Notes: a model not told the origin generated them from the sequence alone. DNA of 64,000 bases from Candidatus Gastranaerophilales bacterium (GCA_944322855.1 CALUQG010000003.1:88810-152809), one strand, 5' to 3'; positions 54,780 to 62,588 are shown, numbered from the stretch's first letter. Numbers and translations: made by a program.

Positions 54780-55460
54780 ATGCCCGTAAATAGTGTTATT
54801 GCATCTAATTCATTTCAACAAATGGTCGCAAAACATCCGGCCTATCCGCAAGTTGTTACACAGCAACAAAATGCTCAATTTCAAGGAAATACATCTGATT
54901 CACTGTCTAAAAAACGAAAAACAGCTTATGTTACGGCAAGTGTTGCGCTTGCTGCTCTTGCCGGTGTGTATCTTGTAAAAACAAAACCTGGAACGTTAAA
55001 AAATCTATTTTCCGGTTCAAATTCAAAAAAACAGTTGATTTTTAAAAAAATTACTGAAATTAAAAATCGCAGCGAAAATGAATTCAATAGAATTTTGAAT
55101 GAAAACAATATATTCGGGGAAATAAAACTCGATAATATCGACAAAGCTGCTGAACTCAGAGCTGTTGATAAAAATAGACAGGACTACCTGCATGAGGCTG
55201 CAAATATGGCGGAAGAAGCCTATAAGATTGCATATCAAAAAGCCAAACCTGAAAGTGGCAAAAATATTCTTGATAAAATATTCTTCCGTATAGACAAAGA
55301 AAGCAAAACTTTAACGGATATTTATAAAAAAATGCCCAGAGATGAAGCTGTTGCAAGGATTGAATATTTTGCAAAATCCGCATTTATGCTTGATAGAAAA
55401 AAAGGTATGACTGTTAATGAATTTTCTAAAAAGTTAACAAAATTAATTTATAATAAATAA
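54780..55460 (+). CDS. Unknown membrane protein with N-terminal F-Q-G motif
   Basis: A 226-residue protein I do not recognise. The N-terminal 45 residues are polar and unstructured with QNAQFQGNTSD (F34-Q-G), then one membrane helix (about 48-66: AYVTASVALAALAGVYLVKT), then an extended helical domain with many charged residues (EIKNRSENEFNRILNENNIF). It has AGAGG before ATG. It shares the F-x-G/A start motif with two other proteins here. A bidirectional terminator follows. Confidence 0.75.
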   Translation: MPVNSVIASNSFQQMVAKHPAYPQVVTQQQNAQFQGNTSDSLSKKRKTAYVTASVALAALAGVYLVKTKPGTLKNLFSGSNSKKQLIFKKITEIKNRSENEFNRILNENNIFGEIKLDNIDKAAELRAVDKNRQDYLHEAANMAEEAYKIAYQKAKPESGKNILDKIFFRIDKESKTLTDIYKKMPRDEAVARIEYFAKSAFMLDRKKGMTVNEFSKKLTKLIYNK

Positions 55461-55479
55461 ATTAATTTTATTTATTACG

Positions 55480-55513
55480 AAAAGCCTGAATTTATTATAA
55501 ATTCAGGCTTTTT
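55480..55513. terminator. Bidirectional terminator
   Basis: AAAAGCCTGAATTT and AAATTCAGGCTTTT form a 14-bp perfect stem with a 5-nt loop, T-runs on both strands. It lies between the converging membrane-protein and ribF genes. Confidence 0.85.
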
Positions 55514-55517
55514 CTAT

Positions 55518-56441
55518 TTATATTTTGTTTTGTAAAAAATATTCCTTTGCTGATTGTTCATCTTTCACCAGCTGTGATTTTAAATCCGGCAATGATGAAA
55601 ATTTTTGTTCATTTCTTAGTTTTTTTACAAAAGAAACTTTTATATCTTTGTCATAAATATTGTCATTGAAGTCAAGCAGATGAGCTTCCAGAAGCAATGA
55701 ATGGTCGCCTTCAATTGTCGGCCTTTTGCCAAGATTTGCAATGGCTTTATGAGTTTTTCCGTCGACTTCGACAAGTGCTGCATAAACACCTTTGGACACT
55801 TTGATTATATCAGCAGGATACTTCAAATTAGCTGTAGGATATGAAAGTGTTCTTCCTATCCTGTTTCCTGTTATTACACGACCTTTTACATAAAAATATT
55901 CACCCAGAAGATTAGGAATATTTTCAGTCTGTCCTTCTGATATCATTTGTCTTATTTTTGAGCTGCTTATTAGTGTATTGTTGAATGTAATAGGAGGAAT
56001 TTCAAAGTATTTGTAATCAAAATCATTTTGATAGGCTCTTAAAAATGATGCATCTCCAAGTTTATTCGCACCAAAATAATGGTTGAAGCCGGTTGTGATA
56101 AATTTGGGTTGAAAATTTGCAACAAGTATATTTTTCAAATAATCGTATGCAATCGCATCAGCTATTGTTTCATCAAAATCAAGTACATAGGCATAATCTA
56201 TACATTGTTTTTCAATGAGCCTTAATCTGTCTTCAAGTGAGACGATGTATTGAGGTGTTCTGTTTTGCAAATAGCACAATGGATGGTCTTTGAACGTTAT
56301 TACTGCTGATTTGATATTATTTTGTTGTGCAAGATTAACGGTATTTTTTAATACAACTTTGTGTCCTTGATGGACACCGTCAAAGAAGCCTAAACATATT
56401 GATAAATTAGGATTTTTATTTAATTTATAAAAAACTTGCAT
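55518..56441 (-). CDS. ribF: Bifunctional riboflavin kinase / FAD synthetase
   Basis: Makes FMN and FAD. 307 residues: N-terminal FMN adenylyltransferase domain (CLGFFDGVHQGHKVVL with the HxGH motif, and ISSSKIRQMISEG) and a C-terminal flavokinase domain (VITGNRIGRTLSYPTANLKY, with the PTAN motif). Complete. It is about 350 bp from the next gene, with the small RNA on the other strand between. Confidence 0.96.
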   Translation of the reverse strand: MQVFYKLNKNPNLSICLGFFDGVHQGHKVVLKNTVNLAQQNNIKSAVITFKDHPLCYLQNRTPQYIVSLEDRLRLIEKQCIDYAYVLDFDETIADAIAYDYLKNILVANFQPKFITTGFNHYFGANKLGDASFLRAYQNDFDYKYFEIPPITFNNTLISSSKIRQMISEGQTENIPNLLGEYFYVKGRVITGNRIGRTLSYPTANLKYPADIIKVSKGVYAALVEVDGKTHKAIANLGKRPTIEGDHSLLLEAHLLDFNDNIYDKDIKVSFVKKLRNEQKFSSLPDLKSQLVKDEQSAKEYFLQNKI

Positions 56442-56653
56442 AATTTTATATTATTCAAACGTAAGTATATTTTCAATATATTAATATTTTAGTTAATCGT
56501 GATAAATTGTATGATTTCGTGAATTATATATTAATTATAACTAAAATTGTAACAATTAAACAAAAAAATTGTTTGAAAAAGAGTAATAGCAATGGTTTTG
56601 CTTTGTTAAGAATGGTTAACAATTATTAATAAATCATACGTTGTATTTGCATG
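56442..56653. other. Gap upstream of ribF with a 7-6-7 inverted repeat
   Basis: A very AT-rich gap. The one structured element is TTGTTAA-GAATGG-TTAACAA at 56603-56622, listed separately. No gene was found on either strand and no ribF promoter could be set firmly. Confidence 0.4.
56603..56622. promoter_or_regulatory. Operator-like palindrome (Rex-like, wider spacer) before the RNA
   Basis: TTGTTAA and TTAACAA are perfect 7-bp complements with a 6-bp spacer. The half sites match those of the Rex consensus TTGTTAA-N4-TTAACAA, but the spacer is 6 instead of 4. It lies 31 bp upstream of the -35 box of the candidate small RNA. Confidence 0.4.
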
Positions 56654-56681
56654 TTGTTAGAATAAGTGTTATAATTATAAT
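56654..56681 (+). promoter_or_regulatory. Promoter of the candidate small RNA
   Basis: TTGTTA (56654-56659) and TATAAT (56676-56681) with a 16-bp spacer; a second overlapping TATAAT is at 56670-56675. Start of transcription is expected near 56688. Confidence 0.6.
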
Positions 56682-56687
56682 GTTATT

Positions 56688-56785
56688 AATGTTTCGGCTA
56701 GTGTAAAAACCTTACGAGGGTTGGGCTGTAAAATCGAATACATCGCAAGATGAAGGAGAATTTACAAAACCCCTCGTTTTTTTTT
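56688..56785 (+). ncRNA. Candidate structured small RNA, about 98 nt
   Basis: A transcript unit with no coding frame: a sigma-70 promoter upstream, and at its end ACGAGGGTT (56714-56722) pairing with AACCCCTCGT (56768-56777, one bulged C) followed by nine T. Inside, TGTAAA (56727-56732) pairs with TTTACA (56761-56766), and CATC-GCAA-GATG (56741-56752) is a hairpin with a GNRA tetraloop. So the RNA folds as one long interrupted stem. It lacks the conserved SRP RNA loop, and I cannot match it to a riboswitch I know. No gene follows on this strand within 900 bp, which argues against a cis-leader. Confidence 0.6.
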
Positions 56786-56788
56786 GCC

Positions 56789-57493
56789 TTAATATTTTAT
56801 ATCCATAACTTTCAGTAGGGGGATATCTTCCTGATTTTTTAGTCTTTCAATTTTTATTTGCTTTTCAAGTTCTTGTGATTTCTGCGTATACGAACTTTGA
56901 AAGATTTCTAAATCAGGAGAAAGCGGATTTCTTGCCGATATTTTTTTGAAACCAAGATTTGTATAATATTCTAACAGATTAGAATGGCTTGTTGTCGACA
57001 TAGTTAGAGTAATTTTTTTAGTATTTTTTCTTTCAGCATATTCGAAAAGGTTTTTCATCAATGTTGTTCCTGCCAATTTTACATTTTCGTTTATTGCAAT
57101 TGGCCATGACACAAGATAATCAAGATATGTGTCCATTGGTAAATCTTTAAAGGTAATTATAGAGCATGGCTTTTTATTCTTTGCAAGAAGAAAAGATTGT
57201 TGAGGTTCATTAAAACCTGTTAGCAGTATTGCATTGTTAATGGCTGTTTTCCATTGTCTGTATTGTGTTCTTGTATATTTTCTTTCAGTAAGTTTTCTTA
57301 AATTTATATTGTATGACATAAGCTCCAGAAATTTAACATCTTTGTCATTTATTTTGTAAATTTCCAAAACATCATTAGCGCAATTTTCAACCAGAGTTTT
57401 GACTGTTGCGTATTTCTTTGCTTTAAAGTTTATGTTCTTCTGCTTTTTATAATTATAAAAAAAATTTTTACTATTTGTTTGTTCTATTTTCAT
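56789..57493 (-). CDS. GNAT-like acetyltransferase with N-terminal F-K-A motif
   Basis: A 234-residue protein. The second half has the GNAT core: SWPIAINENVKLAGTTLMKN (acetyl-CoA loop region), TLTMSTTSHSNLLEYYTNLG and FKKIS, the usual strand 4-5 and helix 4. The N-terminus carries KQKNINFKAKKYAT (F23-K-A), a motif shared with two other proteins here. The ATG at 57493 is chosen; an upstream TTG at 57547 is possible as neither has a clear ribosome site. The acceptor is unknown. Its 3' end lies 3 bp beyond the small RNA's terminator on the other strand. Confidence 0.7.
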   Translation of the reverse strand: MKIEQTNSKNFFYNYKKQKNINFKAKKYATVKTLVENCANDVLEIYKINDKDVKFLELMSYNINLRKLTERKYTRTQYRQWKTAINNAILLTGFNEPQQSFLLAKNKKPCSIITFKDLPMDTYLDYLVSWPIAINENVKLAGTTLMKNLFEYAERKNTKKITLTMSTTSHSNLLEYYTNLGFKKISARNPLSPDLEIFQSSYTQKSQELEKQIKIERLKNQEDIPLLKVMDIKY

Positions 57494-57581
57494 TTTTGGT
57501 TCGGCTTGACTGTATAAATAATTTAGCAGATAAAAGAATATTTTCAAATTAATTTTAAATTTTACAAAAATTATACTTATC

Positions 57582-57610
57582 TTGCTAAAAATTCTGAAAA
57601 TTTTTATAAT
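57582..57610 (+). promoter_or_regulatory. Strong sigma-70 promoter of a short leader
   Basis: TTGCTA (57582-57587) and TATAAT (57605-57610) are exactly 17 bp apart. Transcription would start near 57618, only about 20 nt before a terminator-like hairpin. Confidence 0.7.
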
Positions 57611-57633
57611 ATATATTGAAAGGTTATTAATTT

Positions 57634-57669
57634 AAGTATCTCAATGGCGATGCCTGAGGTACTTTTTTT
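57634..57669 (+). terminator. Terminator-like hairpin in the leader of the barrel gene
   Basis: AAGTATCTCA pairs with TGAGGTACTT (10 bp, one G-U), with an inner GGC-GAT-GCC, then a T-run of seven. It stands between the promoter at 57582 and the gene at 57728, so it could end a tiny RNA or act as an attenuator. Confidence 0.6.
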
Positions 57670-57727
57670 CTTTTTAAAATTCGTATTTTAATTTACAAAT
57701 ATACGTTTTTTATAAATAATATAAAAC

Positions 57728-58450
57728 ATGAAAATTATAGTTGGTTTATTTCTTGTTCTTTTATTGTTATTGTCCCCATTGTCGGCTATTGCTCAGCAGA
57801 CAATAGTTACTGTGCCGTCATCTGATGTGCTTCCGGGCGGAGAGATTATTCTCAAACAATCAAACAGAATTGCCCCGTTTGGCAGTGATTCTTATTCGTT
57901 AACTCCTCAGGCCATTATCGGTACAGGAAAAGATACAGAAATATCTGTTGGTGTTGGCACATCTATTGCTGATAGTACGAGTGTCAAACTTAATCTTGCT
58001 GCAAAAAAAGTATTCAGAATAAAAAGCTCTGCCAGATTTACAGTAGGCGGAACACTTTCTCCGTCTTTGACAGAAGGTGAAAATCCTGATAGTATGATTT
58101 TTGCGCATGGCTCTTATCTTTTTAGAAAGACCAGAACAACACTTACTGCAGGCGGTTTTGTCGGCGGTCAGGGGCAGATGCCATCATTGACAGGTGTAAT
58201 GCTGGGTATAGATCAATCTATAATTCCTAACAAATTGCGTATTGTTGCTGATTGGGTTTCTAGAGATGAGTCCTGGGGCGCTTTTGCTGCAGGTTTCAAA
58301 ATTAGACCTGAACCTACAACATCAATAACTACTGCTGTAGTTGTACCTAACAATGGCGAAGACCGGATAGCTTTTTCCGTATCTATTTCAAAGTATGTGG
58401 GAAAAATTATTCCAGAAAGAGCCAAAGAAGAACAGGAAGAAAATTTATAA
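57728..58450 (+). CDS. Exported beta-barrel-like envelope protein
   Basis: A 240-residue exported protein. A Sec signal (MKIIVGLFLVLLLLLSPLSA, cleavage near AIA-QQ) precedes a chain of alternating strands with aromatic and Gly ends (ITTAVVVPNNGEDRIAFSVS; TTLTAGGFVGGQGQMPSL). It looks like a small outer-membrane barrel or a periplasmic beta protein. It ends in a charged tail (KEEQEENL), unlike a classical barrel's terminal Phe. It has a leader with a possible attenuator. Family unknown. Confidence 0.75.
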   Translation: MKIIVGLFLVLLLLLSPLSAIAQQTIVTVPSSDVLPGGEIILKQSNRIAPFGSDSYSLTPQAIIGTGKDTEISVGVGTSIADSTSVKLNLAAKKVFRIKSSARFTVGGTLSPSLTEGENPDSMIFAHGSYLFRKTRTTLTAGGFVGGQGQMPSLTGVMLGIDQSIIPNKLRIVADWVSRDESWGAFAAGFKIRPEPTTSITTAVVVPNNGEDRIAFSVSISKYVGKIIPERAKEEQEENL

Positions 58451-58474
58451 CAATTTATAAGCTGGAGTATTTGT

Positions 58475-58909
58475 ATGAAAAAATTAATTGCACTATTCGT
58501 TCTTGTTTCTGTAATATCTTTTACACAGCTAGCTTTTGCTGATGACGACGATGATAAACCTGTAAAATTTAATCCATCAATAAAAAACTACACAGGGAAA
58601 AATTTGGAAGGCTGTGATTTCTCAGGAAAAAATCTTGCCGGATATATTTTTGAAAAAGCTGAACTTGATGAGGCAAATTTTAAAGGGGCTAATTTGAAAG
58701 GTGCTAATTTCAAAGGAGCTGATATTGAAAAAGCAACATTTGAGAATGCAAACCTTGAAGGTGCAAATTTTGAGAATGCAGATTTAGAAGAAACCTCGCT
58801 TCGTAATGCTAATATAAAAAATGCTATTTTTAAAAATACTGAACTTGAATATGCAATATGGACTAACGGAAAAGTTTGTGGAGCCGGATCTGTAGGTTCT
58901 TGCTGGTAA
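58475..58909 (+). CDS. Exported pentapeptide-repeat protein
   Basis: A 144-residue protein with a signal peptide (MKKLIALFVLVSVISFTQLA, cleavage after AFA) and an acidic DDDDDK mature end. Residues 45-130 are A-(D/N)-L/F-x-x pentapeptide repeats (NLEGCDFSGKNLAGYIF; ANFKGANLKGANFKGADIEK), forming a quadrilateral beta-helix. Cys residues near the end (VCGAGSVGSCW) may make a disulfide. Function unknown; export makes gyrase mimicry unlikely. It follows the barrel gene by 24 bp with GGAG. Confidence 0.88.
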   Translation: MKKLIALFVLVSVISFTQLAFADDDDDKPVKFNPSIKNYTGKNLEGCDFSGKNLAGYIFEKAELDEANFKGANLKGANFKGADIEKATFENANLEGANFENADLEETSLRNANIKNAIFKNTELEYAIWTNGKVCGAGSVGSCW

Positions 58910-58936
58910 GAGCTGGTAAGAGTTTGTACATAACAA

Positions 58937-58963
58937 AAAAGACCTCGTAAGAGGTCTTTTTTT
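58937..58963. terminator. Terminator between pentapeptide gene and rplS
   Basis: AAAAGACCTC pairs with GAGGTCTTTT over a GTAA tetraloop, with T-runs both ways. It serves both converging genes. Confidence 0.85.
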
Positions 58964-58979
58964 GTGTTTATGAAACGTA

Positions 58980-59336
58980 TTAACGTTTTTCAATTTTTTC
59001 TTTGATTCTTGTAGCTTTACCTGAACGTTCTCTCAAGTAATAGAGTTTTGCTCTTCTTACATCACCGCGTCTTACAACCTGAATTTTTTCAAGTCTTGGT
59101 GAGTAGACAGGGAATACACGTTCAACACCAACACCCTGGAATGTTTTTCTTACGGTAATGGTTTTACCTACACCGGAACCACGTTTTTTGATAATAATAC
59201 CTTCGAAAGCCTGTGTTCTTTCTTTGTTGCCTTCGATAATTCTAACGAAAACTTTAACAGTATCTCCCGGATTTAATTCAGGAAGATTGTTATTTTCGAT
59301 GTGTTTTTTTCCTAATGCTTCAACTATCGGATTCAT
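58980..59336 (-). CDS. rplS: 50S ribosomal protein L19
   Basis: A 118-residue ribosomal protein at the 30S/50S interface. [40 protein letters not shown] and [20 protein letters not shown] are conserved. The ATG at 59336 has AAGGA nine bases upstream; a start further upstream would add an AT-rich non-conserved extension. No trmD or rpsP is adjacent. Confidence 0.97.
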   Translation of the reverse strand: MNPIVEALGKKHIENNNLPELNPGDTVKVFVRIIEGNKERTQAFEGIIIKKRGSGVGKTITVRKTFQGVGVERVFPVYSPRLEKIQVVRRGDVRRAKLYYLRERSGKATRIKEKIEKR

Positions 59337-59435
59337 CTTCTTATTCCTTATTTTCAATAATTTTAATGACAATAAATAAATCTTAATAAAAACATACTCA
59401 TATATCAAGAGTTTGCACAATTTTTCTCTTAACGA

Positions 59436-60428
59436 TTAGCAACATTTGAGCTGTTTTATAATTTTAATTGATTTGTTTATATTTTCAATATCTATGTTAC
59501 CAAGTAATATCTCTTTTTCAAGTGCATCTAATAATTTGATTATTTTTGTATCGGAATTTCTGAATATAAACATGTTTATTCCTGCGTTTATACCTTTTAC
59601 GCAGGCTTCCAGAGATGAAAATCCTTGTATGCCCCCCATTACCATGTCATCGGAAATAACAAGTCCTTTATAATTCAATTTGTTTCTTAAATAACCATTT
59701 ATAACACTTTTAGAAATCGAAGCAGGGATTTTTTCTTTATCAAAAGCGTAGTAATGTATATGAGCAATCATCAATGCCGGCAAAACAGGCAGAAGCTTTT
59801 TGAAAGGCCTGATATGAATATTCTCCAGTTCATCTAGTGACAGGCTAAGTTCAGGCATTTCTTTATGTGAGTCGACAGAAGTTTCTCCGTGCCCCGGAAA
59901 ATGCTTTCCAACCGGTATTATTCCGTATTCTAAATATGCTTTTGCTGCTATTTCACCGAATTTAGTTACAATATCCGGGTCTGAAGAAAAAGATCTTTCT
60001 GCTATAACAGGATTGTTTGGATTGGTATCAACATCAAGAACAGGAGCAAAATTCATATTTAAGCCAAACTCCTGTAATTCTTTTGCAATTGCTGTTGTCT
60101 GGTGATATATAAAATCTTCACCTTTTAGTGCTGCATCTCGAGCAGAAAGATAATGCGACCCTTTGTATATATTTAGCGTCCTTTCAACTCTCCCCCCTTC
60201 TTGATCAATACTCAAAAACGGAGGAATTAAGGCTTTGGATTTTATAGTTTTTACTGCGTTTTTAAAGCTATTTTTATCTTTAATATTATCTGTAAAAAAT
60301 ATTACACCGCCAAGACCGTTTTTTAATAAATTTATAAAACCACTATTATTTTCTGAGTCTGGATTTTCTCCTTGATACCCGAGAATAAACATTTGATTAA
60401 GTTTTTGTCTTAATGTTAAGTCTTGCAC
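59436..60428 (-). CDS. nagZ: Beta-N-acetylhexosaminidase, glycoside hydrolase family 3
   Basis: A 330-residue, cytoplasmic GH3 enzyme of peptidoglycan recycling. FLSIDQEGGRVERTL, VGKHFPGHGETSVDSHKEMP (His/Asp acid-base dyad) and KGLVISDDMVMGGI (nucleophile Asp) are all present. No signal peptide is seen. The GTG at 60428 has AAAAAAGGTAA five bases upstream; the longer frame starts inside a palindromic repeat and is not used. The rplS gene is downstream, 99 bp away. Confidence 0.92.
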   Translation of the reverse strand: MQDLTLRQKLNQMFILGYQGENPDSENNSGFINLLKNGLGGVIFFTDNIKDKNSFKNAVKTIKSKALIPPFLSIDQEGGRVERTLNIYKGSHYLSARDAALKGEDFIYHQTTAIAKELQEFGLNMNFAPVLDVDTNPNNPVIAERSFSSDPDIVTKFGEIAAKAYLEYGIIPVGKHFPGHGETSVDSHKEMPELSLSLDELENIHIRPFKKLLPVLPALMIAHIHYYAFDKEKIPASISKSVINGYLRNKLNYKGLVISDDMVMGGIQGFSSLEACVKGINAGINMFIFRNSDTKIIKLLDALEKEILLGNIDIENINKSIKIIKQLKCC

Positions 60429-60542
60429 AGTATTACCTTTTTTATAATTATACTGCTCATTTGAGATTGTGTAAAAATATATTTGGGTAATTTCCACATA
60501 AGTTGTAAATTTGCATACTTTGCCTAATATTAAAACATCGTC

Positions 60543-60597
60543 CTCCCTGTCATCCTGAAGCATAATCCCCAAAATCACGCTTCAGGATGACAGGGAG
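60543..60597. repeat. Palindromic repeat element (TGTCATCCTGAAGC type)
   Basis: The arms 60543-60561 and 60579-60597 are 19-bp perfect complements (core CCTGTCATCCTGAAGC), with a 17-nt loop and T-run of nine 3' of it. Such TGTCATCCTGA palindromes are common, dispersed REP-like elements in many bacteria; its GC-rich stem stands out from its surroundings. Copy number cannot be judged from this window, where I see only one. Confidence 0.65.
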
Positions 60598-60672
60598 AAT
60601 GTTTTTTTTTAGGCAATTTTTTTTATTTTTATATTTTACAAAATTGTAATTCTATAAAGGTGTTTCAAGTAC

Positions 60673-61905
60673 GTGAATATTAATTTGGGCAAATCTATTT
60701 TAAATAAAGTTAATTCAAAAGGTTATTCATTACTGAGAAAAGAATTTGGCATAAAAGTTGAAAAAGCTGTTCAAGAGTCTCTAAAATGTCCGGAAGGTTC
60801 AGTAACATATGATGCTGTTCGTGTCGGTAAAAAAAATGACGCTGCTGAATTTTATACAGATATTTTTACATTCAGAGATAAAGAGGGAAATGTTATAAAT
60901 CGCTATATAAAAAAAGTTGATGGTGAAGACATAACTGTAACAAAAAAGAAATATGAAAAAATGCCAGATGAAGAAGTAAGGATTGAAGATACAGGTGAAG
61001 TAAAAAATATTTTTGCAAGAAAAGTCCGCTCTTTCACAAGAATTAATGACAAAATATCTAATATAAGTGAAGATGTTTTTGCTGTTACATATGATGCCAA
61101 GCCAATTTTGACACATTTTAAAAGGAAAATTGAACCTTATTTACACAAAAAGACAATATGGTATACACCGCTTCAAGAAACTATATTGCTGGAACAAAGA
61201 CAGAATTCTCAACCTGCAAAATACATAAAAAATAAATTTATTGTAAAAACTGCTTATGGTATTTTTGATATGATTGAGATGGCTGCATCAGATAAAATAT
61301 TGGAAAAAATTGCCCAAAATACATATTTTTTACCTTATGTGAGCCCATCAAATAAGTTTGCTTACAGAATGTCATGGGCTTGTATTAAAGATGCCAAATT
61401 TGTATGTCCGCCAGATGTTACTCTTTATAAGAAAACAAGTTCAAAACGGGGTGAATATTTAGATGGCGGACATGTTTATTTGAATTTAAGAAGCGGAAAT
61501 GGATGGGTTACCCCGAGAGATGTTTTAACAACAACAATCGGTCATGAAGTCGGGCATGCCAAATGGGCTGAAAAAGTTGGAGATCTTGATCTTTATGAAG
61601 CAGGAGTTTACTCTAAAAAAGATTTTCTGGCAATGTATTCTCCAGAAGAAATCTCTTTAATAGAAAAATACCGTGATGCAATTTTAAATTATGTTAGGCC
61701 CGAGGTAAACAGAAAAGCCTATCTTAATAATTTTGCTGAAGTTGTTGCAAGGCAGGCAGGGAAATCCGCTGCAAAAAAATATTATGATTTTAAACGAAAT
61801 CTTGGCAGAGAATTTCCTTATCAATATATAGATCAGTTTTATGTAGCTCCTGATTTTGAAGATGATTTGTCTTCATTATTCAATATCGGAAGGACTTTTT
61901 CATAA
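60673..61905 (+). CDS. Putative zinc metallopeptidase, gluzincin-like, unknown family
   Basis: A 410-residue protein starting with GTG (AAAGGTG upstream), with no signal peptide. The C-terminal half has TTIGHEVGHAKW, a HExxH zinc motif, near residue 295; about 60 residues later NNFAEVVARQAG offers a Glu as third ligand. The N-terminal 150 residues contain beta-rich, charged stretches (FYTDIFTFRDKEGNVINRYI) of no known family. So it may be an intracellular or unconventionally exported peptidase. It converges with a matrixin-like peptidase gene. Confidence 0.65.
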   Translation: MNINLGKSILNKVNSKGYSLLRKEFGIKVEKAVQESLKCPEGSVTYDAVRVGKKNDAAEFYTDIFTFRDKEGNVINRYIKKVDGEDITVTKKKYEKMPDEEVRIEDTGEVKNIFARKVRSFTRINDKISNISEDVFAVTYDAKPILTHFKRKIEPYLHKKTIWYTPLQETILLEQRQNSQPAKYIKNKFIVKTAYGIFDMIEMAASDKILEKIAQNTYFLPYVSPSNKFAYRMSWACIKDAKFVCPPDVTLYKKTSSKRGEYLDGGHVYLNLRSGNGWVTPRDVLTTTIGHEVGHAKWAEKVGDLDLYEAGVYSKKDFLAMYSPEEISLIEKYRDAILNYVRPEVNRKAYLNNFAEVVARQAGKSAAKKYYDFKRNLGREFPYQYIDQFYVAPDFEDDLSSLFNIGRTFS

Positions 61906-61919
61906 AAGGTTGAATTTGT

Positions 61920-62465
61920 CTATCTGCAATACATTTTTCTGATGGTTGCATAATCTCTATTTGAGGTGTAAAAACCTATAATACTTGTATCAGGGTACAT
62001 TATATCATTTCTGTTTGAAGAATGTCCGTTTATTCCAAGCGCATGTCCTATTTCATGTGTTGCTATTTTTCTTATAGTATTAGTATTAAAAGGTTTTTTA
62101 GTTAAAGAATTTATAAGAGAAATGTATATAGTTGCACCTTGGGTATATTTATTTGGAATACTTTGACTGTGTGTTACTCCTGCTGCTTTTGTGCCTTGAA
62201 TAGAGTCTAGAAAATAAACTTTGATATTTGCAATTTTTTCATTTGAAGTGCTTCTAAATCGTAAACAGCCGCCTCCGGCTCTTGCCCATTCTTCAAATGA
62301 TTGATAAACAATATTGCTATACTGATGCGGTTGAACCCATATTTTTATCGGATTTGCAATTATAGGGGCTGCGCTGTATAGCTCATTTAAATAATCTTGT
62401 GCAAAGCATTTGCTGCCGGCAAAAATGCATGCTGCTATTAGAAATACAAAAATTTTATTATACAT
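61920..62465 (-). CDS. Exported matrixin-like zinc metalloprotease
   Basis: A 181-residue metzincin. The signal peptide (MYNKIFVFLIAACIFAGSK, ending in CFAQ) is followed by an IKIWVQPHQYSNIVYQSFEE start. Zinc motif HEIGHALGINGH with a Met-turn NDIMYP is complete. It is only the catalytic domain without propeptide or hemopexin. It probably works in the periplasm or outside the cell on proteins. ATG at 62465 has AGGA eight bases upstream, and a longer frame adds a non-signal stretch. Confidence 0.9.
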   Translation of the reverse strand: MYNKIFVFLIAACIFAGSKCFAQDYLNELYSAAPIIANPIKIWVQPHQYSNIVYQSFEEWARAGGGCLRFRSTSNEKIANIKVYFLDSIQGTKAAGVTHSQSIPNKYTQGATIYISLINSLTKKPFNTNTIRKIATHEIGHALGINGHSSNRNDIMYPDTSIIGFYTSNRDYATIRKMYCR

Positions 62466-62549
62466 ATTGTTATCCTGTTTTTTAGTGCCTTTAATTAATA
62501 TAATGCCCATTTTTATTTATTAATAACATTTGTAAAAAAAAATCTGTTT

Positions 62550-62569
62550 GTACTAAAATATAGTAGTAC
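62550..62569. promoter_or_regulatory. Dyad upstream of nifJ
   Basis: GTACTA and TAGTAC are complementary with an 8-bp spacer, 40 bp before the nifJ ATG. A -10-like TAAAAT at 62554 with TTGTAA at 62530 (18 bp) lies over it, so the dyad may be an operator. Confidence 0.4.
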
Positions 62570-62588
62570 GTTATTAGTTAGGTAGTAA

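Noticed and set aside
56688..56785. Small SRP RNA or a known riboswitch
   Set aside because: The conserved GGAAGG-x-AGCA loop of SRP RNA and the core sequences of purine, TPP, FMN, SAM, c-di-GMP, fluoride and glutamine riboswitches are missing by eye; a covariance-model search is still needed.
59337..59420. Extended start of ribosomal protein L19
   Set aside because: L19 has a fixed length; the extra residues are non-conserved and the AAGGA site is before the internal ATG.
60429..60578. Longer start of NagZ reaching into the palindromic repeat
   Set aside because: The extra residues would be a translation of the repeat; the GTG with AAGGTAA gives the normal length.
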